This document shows positions 7,814 to 14,332 of a stretch of 17,025 bases of DNA, one piece after another. The position numbers and the translations under genes were made by a program. Within the stretch, counting starts at the first letter, position 1. Every line of letters starts with the position of its first letter. The stretch is from Lachnospiraceae bacterium UBA3820. Its GTDB lineage: Bacteria; Bacillota; Clostridia; Lachnospirales; Lachnospiraceae. Location: contig DFDU01000091.1 of the NCBI GenBank assembly GCA_002369325.1, positions 1 through 17,025 on the forward strand. The letters run 5' to 3'. A model generated the notes under the pieces. The model ran no database searches. It had not been told where the DNA came from and worked only from the letters and a program-made list of their open reading frames with translations.

Positions 7814-8581
7814 TTAAACAAAATTCTTAATAAATGTCTTTCTATGAATAGGTGTCGGGCCATACTTCTTTATTGCTTCAATATGCTTTGCGGAGCCGTA
7901 ACCGACATTATCCGCAAAACCATATTCCGGATATATATTGTCATATTCCTGCATAATTTTATCTCTTGTAACCTTCGCAACAATACTTGCCGCTGCAATT
8001 GAAGCAGATAAAGTATCCCCTTTTATTATCGGCACCTGATGTATATTTACATTAGGAATTTTAACGGCATCATTAAGTAAAATATCCGGTTTAACCTTAA
8101 GATTATCTATCGACATTCTCATGGCCTTATATGTTGCCTGAAGAATATTTATTTCATCGATAGTTTCTTCGGAAGATATACCTATGCTGTAGGCCACTGC
8201 CTTTTCTATTATTATTTCGTAAAGCTCTTCTCTTTTCTTTTTTGAAACCTGTTTTGAATCATTAAGATATAGTATCGTTTCATCCTTAGGAAGAATGACC
8301 GCACAGGTTACAACAGGACCGGCAAGCGGACCTCTTCCCACCTCATCAATTCCACATATATACTTATATCCCATTTCATAATATTTTCTTTCAAATGAAA
8401 GCATTTTATATGAACGCTCAATTTCCTTACGCAAATCGTCCAGCTTTTTTTTAGCACTTTTTACGGCACTTATTACTCCGGCTCTCTCATCATCTTTATA
8501 GCAATTTATAAAGTTATTTAAGGCCGATTCGTCGGTATAATCAATATTTTTTAATTCCTGTTTTATTTCCGAGATTCCCAA
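7814..8581 (-). CDS. rnhB: Ribonuclease HII
   Basis: RNase HII cuts the RNA strand of RNA-DNA hybrids and removes single ribonucleotides left in DNA. The 255-residue protein has the metal-binding motif GIDEVGRGPLAGPV (77-90, Asp79/Glu80), LNDSKQVSKKKRE (106-118), the third acidic residue Asp171 in DILLNDA, and SIAAASIVAKVTRD (194-207) ending with the fourth. About 70 residues precede the catalytic core; this helical N-terminal extension is usual for Firmicutes RNase HII (B. subtilis form). The start is TTG at 8581, favoured because AAAGGAGA lies 8 bases upstream and no ATG occurs before residue 60. It follows the longer signal peptidase gene by 18 bases, and its order after rplS and rbgA matches B. 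subtilis. Confidence 0.96.
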   Translation of the reverse strand: MGISEIKQELKNIDYTDESALNNFINCYKDDERAGVISAVKSAKKKLDDLRKEIERSYKMLSFERKYYEMGYKYICGIDEVGRGPLAGPVVTCAVILPKDETILYLNDSKQVSKKKREELYEIIIEKAVAYSIGISSEETIDEINILQATYKAMRMSIDNLKVKPDILLNDAVKIPNVNIHQVPIIKGDTLSASIAAASIVAKVTRDKIMQEYDNIYPEYGFADNVGYGSAKHIEAIKKYGPTPIHRKTFIKNFV

Positions 8582-8588
8582 AGCCGGT

Positions 8589-8596
8589 CTCCTTTA
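8589..8596 (-). promoter_or_regulatory. Ribosome binding site that fixes the TTG start of rnhB
   Basis: On the minus strand this reads AAAGGAGA. It lies 7-8 bases before the TTG at 8581 and just after the stop of the upstream signal peptidase gene. It supports the rare TTG start and therefore the full N-terminal extension of RNase HII. Confidence 0.75.
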
Positions 8597-8599
8597 TTA

Positions 8600-9463
8600 T
8601 TATTTTACAAATCCGAAACTTGAAAATGGATAGATTCTAACTATAACCTTTCCGACAATATATTCTCTTTTAACATTTCCCGGATCGGATCTTCTGCTAT
8701 CCATACTGTTGTTTCTGTTATCACCAAGTACGAAATATTCATCATCTCCCAGAACTATCTCATTATTACCGGACAAAATACCTATACTTGAAGGAAGAAA
8801 CGGCTCATCAAGTGCATAATTTTCATTTAACAATTGACCGTTAATATATATTTTTCCATCCAAATCCATACTAACTGTTTCTCCGGGTAATCCGATAATT
8901 CTTTTTACGTATGTTATCTTTTCATTTCCGTTAGGATAAAAGATAATTATATCGAATCTCTTTGGATCGCCAAAGGTATATGAAAGTTTATCAACCCATA
9001 GATTATCTCCGTCATAAAGCGTAGGATTCATGGATGAACCGTCAACTCTCGAACGTGTACCAACAAATTTTATTATCAGAAAACAAATTAAGATAACTGT
9101 TCCGATATAAACGATAAGCCAGAGTAAATCCTTAACTATATTAACTTCTTCCGGTTTTTTCTGGTTTTTTTTCTTCTTATTATCTCTGTTATCATCTTCA
9201 ATTTCTTCGGAATTATTTTTATTCTTCTCGGATTTTTTATCTTTCTTTTCCTTTTTGTCTGCCTTTTCTTTTTGGGATTTCTTTTCTTTCTTTTCCTTTT
9301 TATTTTTTTTATTCTCTTCAAAATCTAAAGAAACTTCAGCATTTTCACTGTTATTTGCATTTTCGGTTTCCTCAACCTCTTTATTATCTTTAACTTCAAC
9401 TTCTTTATTTTCGTCAATCATATTGTCGTTTGTAGTTTTATTTGCTTCAGAAATCTCACTCAT
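8600..9463 (-). CDS. lepB: Signal peptidase I with long Lys/Glu-rich N-terminal extension
   Basis: A type I signal peptidase, which cleaves signal peptides from secreted proteins at the outer face of the membrane with a Ser-Lys dyad. Of 287 residues, the first 105 or so are a very charged, low-complexity cytoplasmic region, rich in Lys/Glu especially from 51 to 104. One membrane helix follows (about 112-133), then the catalytic domain. It has GSSMNPTLYDGD (142-153, catalytic Ser144), YVKRIIGLPGE (185-195, catalytic Lys187) and GDNRNNSMDSR (248-258). The core is normal in size; the extension is not, since most Gram-positive enzymes are about 180-200 residues. The start at 9463 has AGGAGA 11 bases upstream. 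It is the second signal peptidase here: the shorter one lies on the other side of rbgA. It follows rbgA by 20 bases. Confidence 0.95.
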   Translation of the reverse strand: MSEISEANKTTNDNMIDENKEVEVKDNKEVEETENANNSENAEVSLDFEENKKNKKEKKEKKSQKEKADKKEKKDKKSEKNKNNSEEIEDDNRDNKKKKNQKKPEEVNIVKDLLWLIVYIGTVILICFLIIKFVGTRSRVDGSSMNPTLYDGDNLWVDKLSYTFGDPKRFDIIIFYPNGNEKITYVKRIIGLPGETVSMDLDGKIYINGQLLNENYALDEPFLPSSIGILSGNNEIVLGDDEYFVLGDNRNNSMDSRRSDPGNVKREYIVGKVIVRIYPFSSFGFVK

Positions 9464-9483
9464 TTTTATATGTCTCCTAAAAT

Positions 9484-10362
9484 TTATTGTGGTTTTTCAA
9501 GGCTGATTCTTCCAAGCTTACCGCTTCTAAAATCTTCAAGCAATAAGTTCGCCGCTTTATCCAAATCAGGCTCATTACCTTTCTTTAAACACTTCCTGAT
9601 TATCGCAATATCAGAAAGAATTTCAAAATTTTCTTTGTCTATATTAATATTATACCTATCTGCTAAAGTATTACAATAATTATTTTTTAAATATCCGATT
9701 AACAAAAGCGCTATTTCACTTTTTGCGAGTATATCATCATTTATAGAACCTATATAAGAAAGACGCAATCCCGTTTCTTTATCTTCAAATTTAGGCCATA
9801 ATATACCCGGTGTATCTAAAAGCTCAACATTTTTATCTATTCTTATCCATTGCTTACCTCTTGTAACACCCGGTTTATTACCAACCTTTGCAACAGCCTT
9901 TTTAGAATAAGAATTAATAAATGTAGACTTACCTACATTAGGTATACCGGCTACCATTGCTCTTATAGGTCTTCCTATAATACCTCTTTTTTTGTCACGC
10001 TCGATTTTTTCACGACATACTTCTTTTACCTTATCTGTTATAAGCTTCATACCTGTATTTTTCCTTGAATCAAGACAAAGCACAAAAAAGCCTTTTTCTT
10101 TATAATAATTTTCCCACTCTGCAGTTACGGAAGGATCTGCCAAATCAGCTTTATTTAATAAAACCAGTCTGAATTTGTTTTTTGCAAGCTCATCAATATC
10201 GGGATTTTTACTGCTTAAAGGAATACGGGCATCAAGAAGCTCTATTACAATATCAATCAGCTTGATATTTTCCTGCATCATACGTTTGGCTTTTGTCATA
10301 TGTCCCGGATACCAATGTATATTATTTATTTCTTCATTTTTATTTTCATTTATGTTACTCAT
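9484..10362 (-). CDS. rbgA: Ribosome biogenesis GTPase A (RbgA/YlqF), circularly permuted
   Basis: RbgA is a cytosolic GTPase that acts late in 50S subunit assembly. The 292-residue product begins with the family signature WYPGHMTKAKRMM (17-29). It has the permuted order of G motifs: G4 NKAD (70-73) comes before G1 GIPNVGKS (139-146), switch PGVTRGKQW (164-172), and G3 DTPG (183-186). The C-terminal part (about 200-292) is the helical domain, with DILAKSEIALLLIGYL. Length agrees with the family (about 280-290). The start at 10362 is an ATG preceded by AAGGATGTGAT. It lies 29 bases after the short signal peptidase gene and 20 bases before the long one. Linkage with rplS is biologically apt, since both concern the large subunit. 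Confidence 0.97.
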   Translation of the reverse strand: MSNINENKNEEINNIHWYPGHMTKAKRMMQENIKLIDIVIELLDARIPLSSKNPDIDELAKNKFRLVLLNKADLADPSVTAEWENYYKEKGFFVLCLDSRKNTGMKLITDKVKEVCREKIERDKKRGIIGRPIRAMVAGIPNVGKSTFINSYSKKAVAKVGNKPGVTRGKQWIRIDKNVELLDTPGILWPKFEDKETGLRLSYIGSINDDILAKSEIALLLIGYLKNNYCNTLADRYNINIDKENFEILSDIAIIRKCLKKGNEPDLDKAANLLLEDFRSGKLGRISLEKPQ

Positions 10363-10391
10363 ATAGAATCACATCCTTAATTTAAGAAAAA

Positions 10392-10937
10392 TCACTTGAC
10401 CTTCCCTTTATCCTTTTTAGGTCTGTAAATACTTACGACCTTTCCTTTAATTTCGGTTTTACTTATTATTCCGACATTTGTAAATCTGGAGTCTTCACTG
10501 TTATTTACGTTATCTCCGAGAACAAAATACTCATTTTTTCCAAGAGAAATCTTATCGGCAGCCAACCCCGGATTTATTATCGAAGCTTCAATCGGAATAT
10601 CCTTTAATTGTTCATCATTGATATATACCCGGCCATTAATAATCTGTACACTTTCGCCGGGTAATCCGATTACTCTTTTTATATCATAATATGAATCCGA
10701 ATCAACCTTTGAATATACAACGATATCATATCTTTTAATATCATGAAATCTATAATCAAGCTTATTTACAATGACTGTCTGCCCATCCTTCAAAACCGGA
10801 TTCATGGAAGGTCCTACAACCTCAACCGTCTGATAGCAAAATGTAACAAAAGCATATCCCGTAATTACTGCTATAAGTATAAGAATAATCCAATTAATGA
10901 TTTTTTTTAAAAATCTTCTGACTTTATTATTTTTCAT
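10392..10937 (-). CDS. lepB: Signal peptidase I, short form
   Basis: A standard-size Gram-positive type I signal peptidase (181 residues). A basic N-terminus is followed by one membrane helix (about 13-34). The catalytic domain contains GPSMNPVLKDG (42-52, catalytic Ser44), YDIKRVIGLPGE (84-95, catalytic Lys87) and GDNVNNSEDSR (141-151). It is clearly paralogous to the enzyme at 8600-9463 but lacks that enzyme's charged extension and differs in the region between Lys and the GDN box. The gene starts 67 bases after rplS, just beyond a hairpin with a short T-run, with a weak SD (AAGGAA). Expression probably depends on read-through from rplS or on a promoter I could not see. Confidence 0.95.
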   Translation of the reverse strand: MKNNKVRRFLKKIINWIILILIAVITGYAFVTFCYQTVEVVGPSMNPVLKDGQTVIVNKLDYRFHDIKRYDIVVYSKVDSDSYYDIKRVIGLPGESVQIINGRVYINDEQLKDIPIEASIINPGLAADKISLGKNEYFVLGDNVNNSEDSRFTNVGIISKTEIKGKVVSIYRPKKDKGKVK

Positions 10938-10960
10938 AAATTTTCCTTACTCGTTTTAAT

Positions 10961-10992
10961 AAAAATGACTGGAGTTACTAGCTCCAGCCATT
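10961..10992 (-). terminator. Rho-independent terminator (or attenuator) after rplS
   Basis: On the minus strand an 11-base-pair stem (10982-10992 with 10964-10974, one G-U pair) closes a 7-base loop at 10975-10981. It is followed at once by TTTTT. It starts 12 bases after the rplS stop. The stem is GC-rich in its upper half (CTGGAG). Because same-strand genes resume about 24 bases later, it may lower rather than abolish transcription of the signal peptidase-rbgA-rnhB genes relative to rplS. Confidence 0.82.
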
Positions 10993-11004
10993 ATGATTTG
11001 CAAA

Positions 11005-11355
11005 TTATTTTACAAGTTCTTTAACCTTTGCTTTCTTACCAACTCTGTCACGTAAGTAATTAAGCTTAGCTCTTCTGACTTTACCTCTTCTGATAACCTC
11101 AATCTTCTCGATTGTAGGTGAATGAAGCGGCCATGTTTTCTCAACACCTACACCGTTAGAATTTTTTCTGACTGTAAATGTCTCTCTGCAGCTTCCGCCC
11201 TGTCTCTTAATAACAGTTCCTTCAAAAGCCTGAACTCTTTCTCTGTTACCCTCTTTAATCTTAGCATATACCTTAACAGTATCACCAACATTAAAATCAG
11301 CAACTTCCTTAATCTGTGCATCCTCGATGCTCTTAATGATTTCATTTGCGCTCAT
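11005..11355 (-). CDS. rplS: 50S ribosomal protein L19
   Basis: L19 is a large-subunit protein at the 30S-50S interface. The 116-residue product matches the family along its length. It has GDTVKVYAKIKEGNRERVQAF from about residue 24, then VIKRQGG, TVRKNSNGVGVEKTWPLHSP (about 71-90), IEKIEVIRRGKVRRAKLNYLR and the basic Lys-rich tail. The start at 11355 is ATG with a strong SD (TAGGAGGT at 11363-11370). It is preceded by a 114-base intergenic space holding a promoter and a structured leader, and followed by a hairpin terminator, so it can be expressed as a highly transcribed single gene with partial read-through downstream. Identification is certain. Confidence 0.98.
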   Translation of the reverse strand: MSANEIIKSIEDAQIKEVADFNVGDTVKVYAKIKEGNRERVQAFEGTVIKRQGGSCRETFTVRKNSNGVGVEKTWPLHSPTIEKIEVIRRGKVRRAKLNYLRDRVGKKAKVKELVK

Positions 11356-11427
11356 TTGTGTGACCTCCTAACAAATTTAGACGTTCTTATGCACGCACTG
11401 CACAGAGGACCATCCGATATTCACAAC
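11356..11427 (-). promoter_or_regulatory. Structured 5' leader of rplS, candidate L19 autoregulatory leader
   Basis: From the inferred transcription start (about 11427) to the rplS ATG there are about 72 untranslated bases. Two hairpins can be drawn: a small GGA-UGG-UCC stem at 11407-11415, and a 6-base-pair stem (UGUGCA/UGCAUA) with loop GUGCG at 11388-11404. The strong SD lies at 11363-11370. Low-GC Gram-positives are known to carry an L19 leader RNA that mediates feedback by the protein. The position fits; I could not match its consensus from memory. Confidence 0.5.
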
Positions 11428-11433
11428 TATGTT

Positions 11434-11462
11434 AATATAACATAATGTTTTTAATAAATCAA
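11434..11462 (-). promoter_or_regulatory. Promoter P2 of rplS (sigma-A type)
   Basis: On the minus strand TTGATT (11457-11462) and TATATT (11434-11439) are separated by 17 bases, a good match to the housekeeping consensus. The predicted start is near 11427, leaving a leader of about 72 bases before rplS. It lies wholly in the cheR-rplS gap, and its -35 and most of the spacer belong to a 19-base sequence repeated in the end of cheR. Confidence 0.7.
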
Positions 11463-11469
11463 GCAAAAT

Positions 11470-12249
11470 CTACATTTTTTTATAAAAAAATGTTTTTAAT
11501 AAATCAAAGCCAATCTCCTTAGCCTTTAATATCTGCTCAGTACTGCCTATAAAGAGTAATCCATCTTTCTTCAAAGAATTTCTGAATTGTTCATATACCT
11601 TATCTTTTGCCTCATCGGTAAAATATATTACAACATTTCTGCAAACAATTGTATCAATATTGGAAAAATAAGCATCCTCCAATAAATTATGCTTTCTGAA
11701 ACTGATTCTTTTTTTGATATCATCAGAAATCTTATAATTATTCTCGTCTGTTTTTGTAAAGTATTTATCAAGATATTTTTTAGGTAAATCAACCAGACTC
11801 TTATCCGAATAAACACCCTCTTTTGCAAATTTCAAAACCTCTTCATCAATATCAGTTGCAATAACATTAAAATCAGAATAAGGCATATGCTCGGCAAGTA
11901 TCATCGCAATTGTATATGGCTCATCTCCTGTTGAACAGGCAGCACTCCATATAGTTAAATTCTTACCGAAGTTTTTCATTAGATAAGGAACCACTTCATT
12001 ATCAAATGTCTCCCATTGAGCCGGATTTCGATAAAATTGAGATACATTAATGGTTAGATATGTAACAAAGGTATGAAGCAGTTCTTCATCCTGCTTCATA
12101 CCTTTAAAAAAATCTTCAAAACCATTAAAACCCTTACGTGCTATGAGCGACTCGATTCTTCTCTTCATCTGGCGTTCCTTATACAAATCAAGATTGATGT
12201 TTGTTATACGATAAACATCTTTCTTAAACTCTTCGTATTCGTAACCCAT
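11470..12249 (-). CDS. cheR: Chemotaxis protein methyltransferase CheR
   Basis: CheR uses S-adenosylmethionine to methylate glutamates on chemoreceptors and so sets adaptation during chemotaxis. The 259-residue protein has the N-terminal helical domain (about 1-75), ending in TINVSQFYRNP (66-76). The methyltransferase domain follows, with AACSTGDEPYTIAM (103-116) for SAM binding, ATDIDEEVLKFA (131-142), FRKHNLLED (184-192) and CRNVVIYF (203-210). There is no TPR extension or fused CheB. The ATG at 12249 has a GAGGTGC SD, 23 bases after the IspH-S1 stop. No other chemotaxis gene is present, so it is a stand-alone cheR among housekeeping genes. Its last codons lie in a 22-base perfect AT palindrome and form part of a candidate rplS promoter. 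Confidence 0.95.
   Translation of the reverse strand: MGYEYEEFKKDVYRITNINLDLYKERQMKRRIESLIARKGFNGFEDFFKGMKQDEELLHTFVTYLTINVSQFYRNPAQWETFDNEVVPYLMKNFGKNLTIWSAACSTGDEPYTIAMILAEHMPYSDFNVIATDIDEEVLKFAKEGVYSDKSLVDLPKKYLDKYFTKTDENNYKISDDIKKRISFRKHNLLEDAYFSNIDTIVCRNVVIYFTDEAKDKVYEQFRNSLKKDGLLFIGSTEQILKAKEIGFDLLKTFFYKKM
11472..11493. repeat. 22-base perfect palindrome at the cheR 3' end
   Basis: The two strands read identically: ACA, seven T, AT, seven A, TGT. It encodes the final CheR residues TFFYKKM and abuts the stop codon. The stem is almost entirely A-T, so as RNA it would be a weak hairpin; it also holds the -10 box of candidate promoter P1. Confidence 0.75.
11479..11507 (-). promoter_or_regulatory. 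Promoter P1 of rplS, inside the 3' end of cheR
   Basis: The coding copy of the repeat also gives TTGATT (11502-11507), a 17-base spacer and TATAAA (11479-11484) on the minus strand. That is as good a sigma-A match as P2, exactly 45 bases upstream of it. Transcripts from here would begin near 11472, at the cheR stop codon, and run through P2 into the leader. It is predicted from sequence only. Confidence 0.5.
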
Positions 12250-12272
12250 AAAAGCACCTCGGTTATTATATT

Positions 12273-14270
12273 TTACTCTTCTGTATTTTCAGCCTCTTCA
12301 GCAACAGCTTCGTCAGCAGAATCAGCATCCTCATCCTTAGCTGAATCATTATTAAGAGCTTTTATACTAAGACTTATCTTCTTATCTGCCTCTTTGAAAT
12401 CAACAATCTTTGCTGTGATTTCCTGACCGATCTTAAATACATCCTCAGGCTTCTCTACATGATCGTTTGAAATCTGTGAAACATGAAGTAATGCATCCAC
12501 ACCCTGCTCAAGTTCAACAAAAGCACCGAAAGCAGTCATTCTTGCAATCTTACCGGTAACAACATTACCGATAGCATACTTCTCACTTGCATTAATCCAT
12601 GGATTAGTATCTTCAAACTTAAGACTTAATGCAATCTTATCGCCATTTATCTCTTTGATAAATGCCTTAACGGTTTCTCCAACCTTAACAACACTCTTAG
12701 GATCATCGATTCTTCCCCATGACATCTCTGAGATATGAAGAAGTCCGTCTGCTCCGCCCAAATCAACAAATGCACCGAAAGGAGTTACATTCTTAACAAC
12801 ACCTTCCACAACATCGCCGACCTTGATTGAATCAAAGAGCTTCTTTGAAGCCTCAGCCTTTGCAGCTGAAATAATCTTCTTTCTGTTACCGATAACTCTT
12901 CTCTTCTTAGGATTGAACTCAGTTAATACAAATTCAATCTCCTGATCCATATATTTATCAAGATTCTTCTCAAAAGTATCAGATACGAGACTTGCAGGGA
13001 TAAATACCTTGCATTCGTCAACCGTTACACTTAATCCGCCCTCGCGAACCTCAGTAACCTTACCTTTGATAACCTCTTCATTGTTAAATGATTCCTCAAG
13101 CTTCTCATAAGCCTTCTCTGCAGCAACTCTCTTGTATGAAAGTAACACCTGACCCTCACCGTCATTGGTCTTTATAACCTTAACTGTAATAGGATCTCCA
13201 ACATTTGCTACGGTTGTTAAATCTAAATTAGGTGTATTGGAATATTCATTTCTTGTAATGATACCATCGGACTTATACTGGATATCTACGATAATCTCAT
13301 CAGGCTTAACACCGATGATTTTACCCTCAACCACACTACCTGTCCTTATTTTGTTTTCATTTTCCTCCGATTGTTTTAATAACTCTTCAAAACTTAATTC
13401 CGACATACTGTCATGAACCTCCTTAATAATATTATTTGGGGTAGATGCCCCAGCCGTAATACCTACCCTCTTAGCGGATTCAATAACAGTTAAATCCAAG
13501 TCAACGAGTGTCTGAATATAGTAAGTATTTTTGCATTGTTTTTTGCTTATCTCATAAAGCTTTTGTGTGTTTGAGCTATGCTTGCCACCTATTACAATCA
13601 TAGCATCAACTTCCGATGCAAGCCTATCTGCATCCTTCTGTCTTACCTCCGTAGCATTACAGATGGTACTATAAACACAAATATTATAATCTTTTTTTTC
13701 AAAAAATTCAACTAATTCTTTAAATTTTCTGTTATTAAATGTCGTTTGTGATACCAAAACCATCTCACCGTGTAGTTTATCGGCACATTCTGCCGCTTTA
13801 TTAACCGAATCGATTATAATGGGATCATTGTTACACCAACCTATAATCCCCTGTACTTCCGGATGATTCTCGTCACCTGTTATTATTATCGTTTTACCTT
13901 TTTTGCTTTCTTCATCAACTATATTATGAATTTTTTTAACAAAAGGACATGTCGCATCAATCAATGTAAATCCGGCATCATTAATCTTATTGTAAACAGT
14001 TCTTCCGACACCATGTGACCTTATAACGATTTTATACGAAACTCCTGCTTCTTTATTTTGACTAAGCTTATCCAATGCTTCTTCATCTTCAAGAATTTCA
14101 ACGCCCCTGGAAGCTAAATCTTTTACGACCTCTTCGTTATGGATAATCGGACCATAGGTAAAAACCTTTGTGCACCTGTCCTTATTATTAACCTGTTCAT
14201 AAACTGTATCAACGGCTCGTTTTACGCCAAAGCAAAAACCGGCCGATTTTGCAACTGTAACTTCTCTCAT
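12273..14270 (-). CDS. ispH: Fused 4-hydroxy-3-methylbut-2-enyl diphosphate reductase (IspH) and ribosomal protein S1
   Basis: This 665-residue protein joins two functions. Residues 1 to about 285 are IspH, the Fe-S enzyme that makes IPP and DMAPP in the last step of the MEP isoprenoid pathway. The three cluster cysteines are present: Cys13 (GFCFGVKRA), Cys108 (DATCPFVKKIH) and Cys204 (STICNATEVR). His44, His86 and His136 with Glu138 sit in the usual conserved motifs. After a linker (about 286-310) come four S1 RNA-binding repeats at about 311-380, 399-465, 483-552 and 568-637. The last two are canonical (FGAFVDLGGADGLLHIS; FGAFVELEQGVDALLHVS). An acidic tail (641-665) ends the protein. Such fusions are known in Clostridia. 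The ATG at 14270 has GAGGA upstream; cmk precedes it by 62 bases. The frame is unbroken, so the fusion is real. Confidence 0.96.
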   Translation of the reverse strand: MREVTVAKSAGFCFGVKRAVDTVYEQVNNKDRCTKVFTYGPIIHNEEVVKDLASRGVEILEDEEALDKLSQNKEAGVSYKIVIRSHGVGRTVYNKINDAGFTLIDATCPFVKKIHNIVDEESKKGKTIIITGDENHPEVQGIIGWCNNDPIIIDSVNKAAECADKLHGEMVLVSQTTFNNRKFKELVEFFEKKDYNICVYSTICNATEVRQKDADRLASEVDAMIVIGGKHSSNTQKLYEISKKQCKNTYYIQTLVDLDLTVIESAKRVGITAGASTPNNIIKEVHDSMSELSFEELLKQSEENENKIRTGSVVEGKIIGVKPDEIIVDIQYKSDGIITRNEYSNTPNLDLTTVANVGDPITVKVIKTNDGEGQVLLSYKRVAAEKAYEKLEESFNNEEVIKGKVTEVREGGLSVTVDECKVFIPASLVSDTFEKNLDKYMDQEIEFVLTEFNPKKRRVIGNRKKIISAAKAEASKKLFDSIKVGDVVEGVVKNVTPFGAFVDLGGADGLLHISEMSWGRIDDPKSVVKVGETVKAFIKEINGDKIALSLKFEDTNPWINASEKYAIGNVVTGKIARMTAFGAFVELEQGVDALLHVSQISNDHVEKPEDVFKIGQEITAKIVDFKEADKKISLSIKALNNDSAKDEDADSADEAVAEEAENTEE

Positions 14271-14332
14271 TTTACAATTATCCTCAAGATTTTTTTTAAA
14301 TCAGACAATCCGCACAAATAATATGCAACCTA

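Larger units (their letters stand above)
11444..11507 (-). repeat. Perfect 19-base direct repeat spanning the cheR end and the rplS promoter
   Basis: Positions 11444-11462 and 11489-11507 are identical (minus strand TTGATTTATTAAAAACATT), offset by 45 bases. The upstream copy is coding and gives the CheR residues around DLLKT. The downstream copy is non-coding and forms the -35 box and spacer of promoter P2. Looser similarity continues beyond the repeat towards the -10 boxes, suggesting a tandem duplication of about 40-45 bases followed by divergence. Confidence 0.85.

Noticed and set aside
9136..9321. A 61-codon Lys/Arg-rich open frame on the minus strand.
   Set aside because: It is the shifted frame of the purine-rich region of the long signal peptidase gene, with no SD of its own; its composition is a by-product of AAG/GAA codons.
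11472..11493. Perfect palindrome considered as the terminator of cheR.
   Set aside because: The stem is nearly all A-T and would be unstable, and it overlaps a candidate promoter and the coding end of cheR.
14271..14332. Gap before the IspH-S1 gene, examined for a promoter or regulatory hairpin.
   Set aside because: Only poorly spaced or weak boxes (TTGCAT with TCTGAT) and a tiny A-rich hairpin were found; nothing could be supported.
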